A stretch of 64,000 bases of DNA from Myceligenerans pegani. Lineage in GTDB: Bacteria; Actinomycetota; Actinomycetes; Actinomycetales; Cellulomonadaceae. The stretch spans positions 1 to 64,000 of the forward strand of contig NZ_JADBGR010000046.1 in the NCBI RefSeq assembly GCF_014892515.1, read 5' to 3'. Under the pieces are notes generated by a model that was given only the letters and a program-made list of their open reading frames with translations, was not told the DNA's origin and did not search any database. Shown one piece after another: positions 1 through 7,415 of this stretch. The position numbers and the translations under genes are program-made. Every line of letters starts with the position of its first letter. Positions within the stretch are counted from its first letter, which is position 1.

Positions 1-149
1 TCCTCAACCACCAACCAGATCGAGGGCGGCATCAACTCCGTACTACGTGACCTGCTCAAACGCCACCGTGGCATGACACCGGCTACGACACCACCGCCAC
101 GGCCGAAGAAAGACTCTGGGCCCGCAAGGGCTGGGCCGGACGACCATGA
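1..149 (+). pseudogene. Transposase remnant, 3' end only
   Basis: The frame open from base 1 reads SSTTNQIEGGINSVLRDLLK, which resembles the conserved C-terminal NxIEGGINxxLRxLLRxHRGM block of IS1249-like transposases (IS256-type, from memory). After HRGM the sensible reading shifts frame: the continuation ending ERLWARKGWAGRP and a TGA at 147-149 lies one base off. The piece is therefore either frameshifted or internally deleted. Its 5' part lies outside the window. No terminal inverted repeat or target duplication can be seen here. Family assignment is tentative; that it is a transposase tail is fairly safe. Confidence 0.55.
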
Positions 150-227
150 GCGACACGCCCGAAGCAGACACACATTTCTGCCGCTAACCCACTCCTGCGG
201 TGCCACCAGACCCCACCCGCAAATGAC

Positions 228-265
228 GAATGGCTCGAACCCACAAACGTGGGTTCGAGCCATTC
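228..265 (-). terminator. Terminator hairpin after the initiator tRNA
   Basis: Bases 228-244 and 249-265 form a perfect 17-bp inverted repeat around a 4-nt loop. It starts 24 nt past the 3' end of the tRNA on the minus strand. Only a short T-rich stretch follows, as is usual for actinobacterial hairpin terminators. Confidence 0.75.
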
Positions 266-288
266 TGATGTCCTGCGACATCACATGG

Positions 289-362
289 TAGCGGGGGGAG
301 GATTTGAACCTCCGACCTCTGGGTTATGAGCCCAGCGAGCTACCGAACTGCTCCACCCCGCG
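289..362 (-). tRNA. Initiator tRNA (fMet), anticodon CAT
   Basis: The 74-nt reverse complement starts CGCGGGGTGGAGCAG and folds as a full cloverleaf with anticodon CAT (CTCATAA loop). Two features mark it as the initiator rather than the elongator: three consecutive G-C pairs at the base of the anticodon stem (GGG/CCC), and no Watson-Crick pair at 1-72. Here that position is C1-U72, whereas E. coli has C1-A72. The T arm reads GTTCAAATC. The 3' end is CCCCGCTA, with no encoded CCA. Confidence 0.96.
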
Positions 363-374
363 TCGGTGATCCCT

Positions 375-404
375 ACATTACGCGACCGTAGCCACGAGCG
401 CAAA
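375..404 (-). promoter_or_regulatory. Promoter of the initiator tRNA
   Basis: On the minus strand a TAATGT -10 box (375-380) is separated by 18 nt from a TTTGCG -35-like box (399-404). The -10 lies 12 nt upstream of the mature tRNA 5' end, so the precursor would carry only a few leader bases. Confidence 0.55.
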
Positions 405-435
405 CCCGATCAGGCAGTGGAGACGCAGGTCACAC

Positions 436-1362
436 GTGATCGAACCGTTCCGACGTGTCAGGCTCCTGCTCATGCGCACCTGGGACGACAGCCGTGACCT
501 GGTCGACCTCCCGTCCTCGGACGCCGCCGACGCCGATACCGCGGATGCCCCCACCGCCCAGACCGCCGACGCCGTCGCCGAGCGCCTCGCCCGCCTCACC
601 GATGAGCTCGCCGCCCTCGCGTCGCTGACCCCGAGTCCCGACGTGAACCGCCTCTTCTCCGCGGTGGTGCGCACCGTCGTCACGACGCCCGTGACGATCG
701 CGCGCGAGGTCGGCGCCCGTCCAGGCGTCACCGCGCGCGCGGACGAGCTCCGCGACCTGAGTGCCCGCGGCGAGGCCCAGCTCGAGGCCCACTGGTCGCG
801 GCGCGTCGCCGACGCCGCGGACCCGGTCGCCGAGCTCGGCCGCTTCCCCTACCGGGACAACTACCGCGACCTCGTCGCCATGGAGCTGCGCCTGCTCCGC
901 CGTCACCTGGACCGTCGCGCGCCCCGCTCCGTCGTCGTCCTCGGTTGCGGTCCGCTGCCGCTCACCGCGACCGGATACGCCCGCGGCCTCGGCGCCCGGA
1001 CGGTCGCCGTCGACCGCGATCCCGCCGCCGTCGCGGCAGCGCGCGGGTTCCTCGCGGCGACCCGCGACCCCGGGACCGTCGTCGTGCACGACGACGCCGT
1101 TCGCGTCCCCCTGCACGAGTACGACGTCGTCGTCCTGGCGGCACTTGTCGGGACGACGACGACGGCCAAGGCCGCGCTTCTGCGCTCGCTCGCCGAACGG
1201 ATGCGGCCCGGCGCGCTCCTGCTCGCCCGCAGCGCCCACGGGCTGCGCGCGCTGCTGTACCCGGAGATCGACACGGCCACGATGGCCGGGTTCGACGTGC
1301 TGGACGTGAAACACCCGGCGGGCGACGTCATCAACTCGATGATCGTCGCCCGCCGGGTGTAG
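436..1362 (+). CDS. Nicotianamine synthase-like protein (SAM-dependent metallophore enzyme)
   Basis: This 308-residue protein carries the hallmarks of the nicotianamine synthase family: FPYRDNY (137-143), the SAM-binding LGCGPLPLT (169-177), AALVG (235-239), LLARSAHGLRALLYP (262-276) and DVINSMIVAR (297-306). Family members transfer aminobutyrate units from S-adenosylmethionine to make nicotianamine or, in bacteria, staphylopine-type intermediates for metal uptake or trafficking. No opine dehydrogenase, metallophore exporter or ABC importer lies within reach, so the product and partner are unknown. The GTG at 436 was chosen as the longest start; ATG 472 (MRTWDD) is possible. It sits between an initiator tRNA and a convergent vanY-like gene, beside a transposase scar, which suggests an accessory acquisition. 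The family call is firm; the exact product is inferred. Confidence 0.85.
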   Translation: MIEPFRRVRLLLMRTWDDSRDLVDLPSSDAADADTADAPTAQTADAVAERLARLTDELAALASLTPSPDVNRLFSAVVRTVVTTPVTIAREVGARPGVTARADELRDLSARGEAQLEAHWSRRVADAADPVAELGRFPYRDNYRDLVAMELRLLRRHLDRRAPRSVVVLGCGPLPLTATGYARGLGARTVAVDRDPAAVAAARGFLAATRDPGTVVVHDDAVRVPLHEYDVVVLAALVGTTTTAKAALLRSLAERMRPGALLLARSAHGLRALLYPEIDTATMAGFDVLDVKHPAGDVINSMIVARRV

Positions 1363-2189
1363 CGGGCCGTCGGTCCACCCCTGGTGCTCGGCGCCAGGCG
1401 TGCCGGGTAGTCGCCGCCGGGGACGTCGAAGACCTCCTCGAGGCTGTCGATCCCGGTCGCGGCCATGTGCGCGGCGAGGCCCCGGCCTACCCAGCGCAGG
1501 TGCCAGGGCTCGGGGCCGTAGCCGGTGACATCCTGGTTGGCGGCGGTGTACCGGACGAGGAAGCCGAACTCGCCCGCGTGCCGGGCGACCCACCGCCCTT
1601 CCTCGGTGTCGGCGAGGCAGGGCTCGAAGTCGCAGCCGGGGCGGGTGGAACTCCCGACGTCGACGGCCAGGCCCGTCTGGTGCTCGCTGTGACCCGGCCG
1701 GGCCGAGATCTCGTCGGCCCGGTCGCGGCCGAGGGAGGCGACCCATCCGTCGTAGACGGCCGCCTGCTTGCCCCAGCTCCGGTAGGCCGAGCGCAGGGTC
1801 AGGTCGACGCCGTCGTGGTGCGCGGCCCCGAGCATGGACTCCAGGTCGCGGGCGATCTCCGGCCTGACGAGGTAACCACGCACGACGGTCAGCCGCGGCA
1901 CGTCGTCCCGTTCCAGCGGACGGCGCTTGTTCACCACCACCCAGGGGCTCGCCGGGTCCGTGACCGAATGACGTGACAGGTCGAACGACGACGACTCCGA
2001 CGGACTCGGGCTCGGGGCCGGCGACGCCCGGCCGACGTCGATCCGCACGCTCGGGGAGCCGGACTGGCGAGCGGGCGCCGTGCCGGCGTCCGCGGCGGGC
2101 CCGTGGGAAACGACGGGGGCGCAGGACGCCACGCCCAGCAGGACCACGGTCACGCCCCCGGCGCTCAGGAGGCTTCGGAGGTGCTTCAC
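903..2189 (-). CDS. VanY-family D-alanyl-D-alanine carboxypeptidase lipoprotein with run-on C-terminus
   Basis: A signal peptide with lipobox GVASC is followed by a Ser/Pro-rich linker and a peptidase M15B (VanY) domain. Zinc and catalytic motifs are visible: SAYRSWGKQ, GHSEHQTGLAVDVG (His and Asp ligands) and EPWHLRW (last His). It should trim the terminal D-Ala from peptidoglycan stem peptides outside the membrane. The recognisable domain ends near base 1395 (EVFDVPGGDYPARL). No stop follows, so the frame continues about 160 codons to base 903, antisense to the synthase gene. The tail is low-complexity Arg/Ser/Thr-rich sequence with no domain look. Either the protein really has this overlap tail or a frameshift hides the true stop. 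The ATG at 2189 fits the signal peptide. Confidence 0.85.
   Translation of the reverse strand: MKHLRSLLSAGGVTVVLLGVASCAPVVSHGPAADAGTAPARQSGSPSVRIDVGRASPAPSPSPSESSSFDLSRHSVTDPASPWVVVNKRRPLERDDVPRLTVVRGYLVRPEIARDLESMLGAAHHDGVDLTLRSAYRSWGKQAAVYDGWVASLGRDRADEISARPGHSEHQTGLAVDVGSSTRPGCDFEPCLADTEEGRWVARHAGEFGFLVRYTAANQDVTGYGPEPWHLRWVGRGLAAHMAATGIDSLEEVFDVPGGDYPARLAPSTRGGPTARYTRRATIIELMTSPAGCFTSSTSNPAIVAVSISGYSSARSPWALRASRSAPGRIRSASERRSAALAVVVVPTSAARTTTSYSCRGTRTASSCTTTVPGSRVAARNPRAAATAAGSRSTATVRAPRPRAYPVAVSGSGPQPRTTTERGARRSR
1311..1360. terminator. Bidirectional terminator hairpin inside the 3' end of the synthase gene
   Basis: Bases 1311-1326 and 1345-1360 are a perfect 16-bp, GC-rich inverted repeat with an 18-nt loop. 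It encodes the conserved DVINSMIVARRV end of the synthase and touches its stop codon. It lies between the convergent synthase and vanY-like genes, so it may end transcription from both sides. There is no T-tract. Confidence 0.6.
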
Positions 2190-2341
2190 GCTGGTGGAGG
2201 TGTCCGTCGCGGGCGCGTCCCTGACTGTGATCCACGCGACGGGCAGCGGCTGTCAGGGCGAGCGCCGTGCCGGACACTCGCACTGGTAGAACGGGCCGTC
2301 CACCCGGCGAGCGCCCGGCGCGACGGTCCACCCGGAAAACT

Positions 2342-2355
2342 AGGAGGCCACCCTG
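2342..2355 (+). promoter_or_regulatory. Strong Shine-Dalgarno deciding a CTG start
   Basis: AGGAGG at 2342-2347 is followed after 5 nt by CTG at 2353. An in-frame TAG at 2341-2343 rules out any start further upstream. No ATG, GTG or TTG lies in frame until GTG 2422, which has no ribosome-binding site and would cut into sigma region 2. Confidence 0.6.
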
Positions 2356-2874
2356 ACACCGGAGTCGTCGACGGCGCCCACGGTCGCGCTCGAGGCACTG
2401 GTCCGTGAGCACGCCCATGTCGTGCACCGGTACGCCCGCGTCTACCTCGACCCGGAGGACGCCGAGGAGGTGGCCGCGGAGGTCTTCGCCGTGGCATGGC
2501 GGCGCGGCGACGAGGCGCCCGACCATCCTCGCGCATGGCTGCTGGGCGTGGCCCGCCGGGTCGTCGCGAACCACGTGCGCGGCCGACGCCGGAGGCTGGC
2601 GCTGCTCGACCGGGTCGGACGGGCCCGGGAGCCGGCGCGTGCGGAGCAGACGGCGCTGCTCGAGGAGCTCGATGCGCTCCGTGCCGCCCTCGCCCGGCTG
2701 CGCCCGGCGGACCGCCAGGTGATCGCGTTGCTCGGGGCCGAGGAACTGACCACCGGGGAGATCGCCCGTGTGCTCGGCATCTCCCCGGACGCGGCGGCTG
2801 CGCGGGTGTCCCGTGCCCGGCGCCGGCTGCGTGCCGTGTATCAACCCGACCACGAGGGGAACGGCCATGAATGA
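2353..2874 (+). CDS. ECF (sigma-70 family) RNA polymerase sigma factor
   Basis: The protein is 173 residues from the CTG at 2353, or 150 from GTG 2422. Region 2 reads VALEALVREHAHVVHRYARV then DPEDAEEVAAEVFAVAWRR, the usual ECF pattern; starting at 2422 would lose the first half-helix. Region 4 is LRPADRQVIALLGAEELTTG then EIARVLGISPDAAAARVSRARRRLR, with a clear helix-turn-helix. It overlaps the next gene by 8 nt (ATGAATGA), so sigma factor and probable anti-sigma partner are translationally coupled. It is divergent from the vanY-like gene, which may be a target. No autoregulatory GGAAC-type promoter was recognised. Confidence 0.88.
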   Translation: MTPESSTAPTVALEALVREHAHVVHRYARVYLDPEDAEEVAAEVFAVAWRRGDEAPDHPRAWLLGVARRVVANHVRGRRRRLALLDRVGRAREPARAEQTALLEELDALRAALARLRPADRQVIALLGAEELTTGEIARVLGISPDAAAARVSRARRRLRAVYQPDHEGNGHE

Positions 2875-3670
2875 GCTCGACCACGTCCGCCGCGTACTGC
2901 ACGGGGTCGACGACGAGGTGGATCCACGGCACCTGCTCGACCGGGTCCGGGCGCGTGCGGCCTCCGGCAAGGTGCTCCGGGTCCCGCTGTCACCTGCCGA
3001 GGACACCCCGGCACGGCGATCACCGCGCCGGGCCCTCGTCGCCGCGGCGGTCGCGGCGGCGTTCGCCGCCGGCGCCGCCGGCCTGGCGCAGTTCCTGACG
3101 CCGGTGCCGATGCCCGCCGGCCCCACGGCCTCCGACGACGTCACCGCGTCCCCACCGCCGGCCCCCAGCACCCCCGTCCCCACCCTCGACGACCGTCACC
3201 TGGTGGACCGCGTGGCGAAGGCGATGATCGGGCCGGTGGCATGCGCCGAGGCGGGCTCGGGCGGGGACACCCGCCGCTACCTCATCCACACCACCGACGG
3301 AACCTGGTCGAACGCGACGGAAGACATCGACACGGTTGAGCGCGAGGAGGACGTCCAGCGCCTCGCGCTCGACGAGTTGCTGCGGCTCGCCGCGCACCCG
3401 GGCACGGGCCGGGGAGCCACCGACCGGGACGGCGGCACGGGACCGCTCCTGCTGGAGATCACGCCGGCCACCGACTCCGGCCTGGCCGAGATGACGCTGA
3501 CGGTCGACCCCGCGACATGGCTGCCCACCACGGTCGCCGTGCTGGCCGCCGACGGCCCGGGGACGAGGGCGGTGCTGGAGCTCGCCTGGGACGACAAGTG
3601 CCACGGTCCCGCGTCGTCGGGCACAGGGGCGACGGTCTCCGGAAACGGGAGCGCGACGCCCGGGTCGTAG
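2867..3670 (+). CDS. Single-pass membrane protein, probable anti-sigma partner
   Basis: This 267-residue protein starts at ATG 2867 inside the sigma gene. The short N-terminal cytoplasmic part (HVRRVLHGVDDEVDPRHLL) precedes one membrane segment near residues 49-66 (Ala-rich, ending AGLAQFL), a Pro/Ser/Thr linker, and an extracytoplasmic domain of about 150 residues. It resembles the CU044_5270-type proteins that sit beside actinobacterial ECF sigma factors. There is no HxxxCxxC zinc anti-sigma motif, so the anti-sigma role rests on gene order and topology only. Confidence 0.6.
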   Translation: MNELDHVRRVLHGVDDEVDPRHLLDRVRARAASGKVLRVPLSPAEDTPARRSPRRALVAAAVAAAFAAGAAGLAQFLTPVPMPAGPTASDDVTASPPPAPSTPVPTLDDRHLVDRVAKAMIGPVACAEAGSGGDTRRYLIHTTDGTWSNATEDIDTVEREEDVQRLALDELLRLAAHPGTGRGATDRDGGTGPLLLEITPATDSGLAEMTLTVDPATWLPTTVAVLAADGPGTRAVLELAWDDKCHGPASSGTGATVSGNGSATPGS

Positions 3671-3736
3671 ATTCCCGCGTCCCCCGCGGCCGCGGTCGGC
3701 GCCCACCGCGCCGTCCTCGCCGCCGCGCCCGACACC

Positions 3737-4273
3737 TCAGGCCGAACCCCTGCGCCGGAAGATCACCCACCGCAGCGCGCTGTACATGAACGCCGCCTCG
3801 CACAGACCCGCGAGGATGCGCGACAGCTGGTAGCTCACGCCCAGCTCGGTGAGCCCCGCGCCGACGCCGAGCACGAAGGCGGCGTAGTTGATCGCGACGG
3901 CCACGACGTAGAGCACGGCCTGGCGGCCCACCGGCGCGTGGGAGCGGAAGTTGAACACGCGATTCACGACGAACGCCAGGGTGAGCGCGCACCCGTACGC
4001 CAGCGTGACCGACAGCGCGACGGGCAGTCCCAGCCCGCCGTGCAGTGCCGTGAGGAGCAACAGGTCGAAGCCGAACGTGCTGCCGTTGATCAGCGCGAAA
4101 CCGAGCAGGGTCGGCGGCACGATGCCCGAGAGCCCGAACGGCAACCGACGCACGACGGCGGCGCAGAACCGCGCGAACCCGTCGGCGACGGCGGAGCTCC
4201 GGGTCGGCCGCCGGGTCGCGGAGGGCTCGGCGGCGCCAGCCGTCGTGCCCTCCGCGTCACCCGTGGTCATCAC
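3737..4273 (-). CDS. GtrA-family membrane protein
   Basis: This is a 178-residue protein with four predicted transmembrane helices, beginning LLGFALINGSTFGFDLLLLT and followed by the family landmarks FVVNRVFNFRS and FMYSALRWVIFRRR. GtrA proteins are thought to flip or present polyprenyl-linked sugars during cell-envelope glycosylation. The cytoplasmic N-terminus is about 50 residues and rich in Ala/Thr/Arg. It lies 36 nt downstream of the UPF0182 gene on the same strand and is probably co-transcribed. No glycosyltransferase is adjacent, so the glycan is unknown. Confidence 0.8.
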   Translation of the reverse strand: MMTTGDAEGTTAGAAEPSATRRPTRSSAVADGFARFCAAVVRRLPFGLSGIVPPTLLGFALINGSTFGFDLLLLTALHGGLGLPVALSVTLAYGCALTLAFVVNRVFNFRSHAPVGRQAVLYVVAVAINYAAFVLGVGAGLTELGVSYQLSRILAGLCEAAFMYSALRWVIFRRRGSA

Positions 4274-4309
4274 GTCGACGATCGGCGCTACCAGGTACTC
4301 ACGCGTCCC

Positions 4310-7300
4310 TTACTCGGCGCCGGTGCCCGCCGCCTCCGCCGCGATCGCGTCCTCGATGGCCTGCTGGAGTTCCTCCTGGGCCTCGCCGTAGGCCGCCCAG
4401 TCGCCCTCCTGCTGCGCCTGGCGGGCGTCCTCCATGGCGTTGGAGGCGCGCTGCAGGGCCTCCTCGAGGTCGCCGCTCGGCACGGCCGGCTCCTCACCCG
4501 GGTCCGCGGTGGGCTCGTCGCCCGGCTCCTCCGCGCCGGGATCCTCGGGCACGGCCGGTTCCTCACCGTCGACCGGGGCCTCTGGCGCCTCACCCTCCGT
4601 GGCTCCCTCGGCATCGCCCGCCTCGGCCCCCGCGTCACCGCCGAAGACCTGGTCGAGCGCCTCGGTGAGGGTGTCGGCGTACCCGACCTCGTCGCCGAAC
4701 GCCACCATCACCTTGTGCAGCAGCGGGATGCTCGTGCCCTCGGCCGACTGGATGTACACCGGCTGCACGTACACGAGACCGCCGCCCACCGGCAGGGTGA
4801 GCTGGTTGCCGAGCAGGACCGTCGAGCGGCCCTGCTCCAGGATGCGCAGTTGCTCGCCGGCCACCGGGTCGGAGTTGAAGATGTTCTGCACCTGCCCGGG
4901 GCCGGGCACCGTCGTGTCGCGTGGGAGTTCGAGCAGCCGCAGCGTGCCGTAGTCCTCGTCCTTCTGGCCCGCCGTGGACCCGGCATCGGCATCGGCGGCG
5001 AGGAATCCGGTCAGGATCTGTCTCGGCGTGTTACCGCCCGGGATGAACGTCGACGTCAGCGAGAACGACGACTCCTCCTGCCCCGGCATCTGCAGCGTGA
5101 GGTAGTACGGCGGCTGCAGCGGGCTCACCGTGGCGTCCGATGTCGGGTCCTCCGGGTTGTTCCAGAAGTCGTTGCCCGAGAAGAAGTCGCGTGCGTCGGT
5201 GACGTGGTACTCGGTGAGCAGGCTGCGCTGCACCTTGAACATGTCCTCCGGGTAGCGCACGTGGCTCATCAGCTCGCCGGACATCTCCTCCAGCGGCTTC
5301 ACCGAACCGGGGAACACGTTCTCCCAGGTCTGGAGCACCGGATCCTCCGGCTCCCACGCGTACAGGTCCACGGAACCGTCGTAGGCGTCGACCGTGGCCT
5401 TGACCGAGTTGCGGATGTAGTTCACCTCGGCCGGCAGGTTCACGGGCGCTCCCTCCTGCTGCAGGGTGAGCGTGTCCGTGGTGGCCTCCTGCATCTGCAT
5501 GAATGCCGAGTAAGGGTACTGGTCCGTCGTCGTGTAGGCGTCCACGATCCACTTCACGCGCCCGTCCACGACCGCCGGGTACACCCGGTTGTCGAGCGTC
5601 AGCCACGGCGCGACCTTGGCCACGCGCTGCTGCGGGTCACGGTCGTACAGGATCTGCGACTCCTCGGTCACGCGGTCGGAGAGCAGCAGCTGCTCCTCCC
5701 CGAACTTCAGCGCGTAGAGCAGCTTGCTGCCGAACGAGCCGATGCTCGGCCCGCCGTCACCCTCGAACGTCGTCCTGACCTGGTCCCCGCCGTCGGCGTC
5801 GTCGGCCGGGTAGTCGAGTTCCCACGGCTCGCGGCCGTCGTCCGGCTTGCCCACCACGGAGTAGTTCACGGTGGACGGGGAGAAGTAGATGCGCGGCTCG
5901 TACTCGCCCTCGAGCTCGGTGATCGCGCCCTCCGACGGGATGCCTCCCTCGAAGAACGCCGGCTGACCGCCCGGCCCGAGCTGGTTGCCGTACGCGGCCA
6001 CCACGCCGTACCCGTGCGTGTACACGGTGTGGTCGTTCACCCAGTTGCGCTGATCGCTGCCCAGGCCGTCCTGGTTCAGCTCGCGCACGGCGATGACCGT
6101 GTCCCGGCTCTCCCCGTCGATCTCGTACCGGTCCACTGAGAGCGAGTCGCTGAAGTTGTAGTACTGCTTGTTCTGCTGCAGCTGCCGGAACGACGGCGAC
6201 ACGATCTCCGGGTCGAGCAGGCGGATCGACGCCGTCGTGTCGGCGTCCTCGCGCAGGGCGCCCTCCTCGGCCTCGGTCGTCGCGTTGTAGTTCTGCGTCT
6301 CGATGTCCTTGATGTCGAACGCGGCGAGCGTCGCGTCGATGTTGCGCTGGATGAACGGCTGCTCCAGTTCCTGCGCGTTCGGGGTGACCTGGAAGCGTTG
6401 CACGACGGCCGGGTAGATCCCGCCGATCACGATCGCGGACACCACCATGAGGCCGACGCCGATCGCCGGCAGCTGCCAGTTGCCGCGGAACGCGGCCACC
6501 AGGAACAGGACCGCGACCAGCAGGGCCACGACCGCGAGAATCCCCTTGGCGGGGATCACGGCGTGGATGTCGGAGTAGGAGGCGCCGTCGAAACGATCGC
6601 CGGCGCTCGCCAGGATCGAGTAGCGGTCGAGCCAGTAGTTGGCGGCGAACAGGAGCATCAGCACCGTGCCGATGACGGCGATGTGGACGCGCGCGGCGGT
6701 CGTGGTGCGCGGGAGGTTGCCCTGCGCCGGCCCGACCCGCAGACCGCCGTACAGGTAGTGGGTCACGACGCCCGCGATACCGGAGATGATGACCACGGCC
6801 ATGAGGAACCCGACGATGCTGCGCAGCGCGGGAAGCAGGAAGACGTAGAACGAGAGGTCCGTCTGGAACTCGGGGTCGACCTGGCCGAACGACTCGGCGT
6901 TCATGGCCATCAGCACCGTCTGCCACTGGGCCGACGCCGCGATGCCGGCGAAGAACCCGACCAGCACCGGGGCCGCGAACGTCACGACCCGGCGCAGCGG
7001 CTCGATCGCCTCGCGGTACTGCTCCAGCGTGGCCTGCTCGGCGGAGGGGACGTACATGGGGCGCGCGCGGTAGGCGACGGCGAACGACGCGAACACCGCG
7101 CCGCCCATGACCAGGAAGCCCAGCACGAACAGCAGTCCACGGGTGATCCACTCGGTCCAGATGACCCGGGAGAACCCGATCTGCTCGAACCAGAGGATCT
7201 CGGTCCAGAACTGAGCCATCAACAGGAGGGCGACCACCACGACGGCGACCGCCACGATCGCCGCCCCCAACGGACTCCGTCGGCGAGCGGGGGGAGCGCC

Positions 7301-7333
7301 ACCCTGCCGGGGACGCGGTACGGCGAAGGACAC
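4310..7333 (-). CDS. UPF0182 family membrane protein
   Basis: This 1007-residue protein has the length and layout of UPF0182: about seven transmembrane helices in the first third (for example AAIVAVAVVVVALLLMAQFW), then a large exported region (VNYSVVGKPDDGREPWELDY, FGSKLLYALKFGEEQLLLSD). It ends in an acidic Glu/Pro/Ala-rich tail and a final helix rich in Gln/Ala/Glu. Function is unknown. The start is GTG 7333, with GAGG about 10 nt upstream. It is placed as in other actinobacteria, next to the PDZ protease gene. Confidence 0.9.
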   Translation of the reverse strand: MSFAVPRPRQGGAPPARRRSPLGAAIVAVAVVVVALLLMAQFWTEILWFEQIGFSRVIWTEWITRGLLFVLGFLVMGGAVFASFAVAYRARPMYVPSAEQATLEQYREAIEPLRRVVTFAAPVLVGFFAGIAASAQWQTVLMAMNAESFGQVDPEFQTDLSFYVFLLPALRSIVGFLMAVVIISGIAGVVTHYLYGGLRVGPAQGNLPRTTTAARVHIAVIGTVLMLLFAANYWLDRYSILASAGDRFDGASYSDIHAVIPAKGILAVVALLVAVLFLVAAFRGNWQLPAIGVGLMVVSAIVIGGIYPAVVQRFQVTPNAQELEQPFIQRNIDATLAAFDIKDIETQNYNATTEAEEGALREDADTTASIRLLDPEIVSPSFRQLQQNKQYYNFSDSLSVDRYEIDGESRDTVIAVRELNQDGLGSDQRNWVNDHTVYTHGYGVVAAYGNQLGPGGQPAFFEGGIPSEGAITELEGEYEPRIYFSPSTVNYSVVGKPDDGREPWELDYPADDADGGDQVRTTFEGDGGPSIGSFGSKLLYALKFGEEQLLLSDRVTEESQILYDRDPQQRVAKVAPWLTLDNRVYPAVVDGRVKWIVDAYTTTDQYPYSAFMQMQEATTDTLTLQQEGAPVNLPAEVNYIRNSVKATVDAYDGSVDLYAWEPEDPVLQTWENVFPGSVKPLEEMSGELMSHVRYPEDMFKVQRSLLTEYHVTDARDFFSGNDFWNNPEDPTSDATVSPLQPPYYLTLQMPGQEESSFSLTSTFIPGGNTPRQILTGFLAADADAGSTAGQKDEDYGTLRLLELPRDTTVPGPGQVQNIFNSDPVAGEQLRILEQGRSTVLLGNQLTLPVGGGLVYVQPVYIQSAEGTSIPLLHKVMVAFGDEVGYADTLTEALDQVFGGDAGAEAGDAEGATEGEAPEAPVDGEEPAVPEDPGAEEPGDEPTADPGEEPAVPSGDLEEALQRASNAMEDARQAQQEGDWAAYGEAQEELQQAIEDAIAAEAAGTGAE

Positions 7334-7415
7334 GGCGTTGTTACCTCACTGCTCTCGTCGGACTGTCGGTACCTACCCAGGGGCAACGGGCGAGGCGATC
7401 ACAAGGTTCCCACAT

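Noticed and set aside
430-3183. Very long open frames on the opposite strand of real genes, for example a 900-codon minus-strand frame here
   Set aside because: They arise from the GC-rich third-position bias, are Arg/Gly/Pro-rich without domains, and lie antisense to genes with clear motifs.
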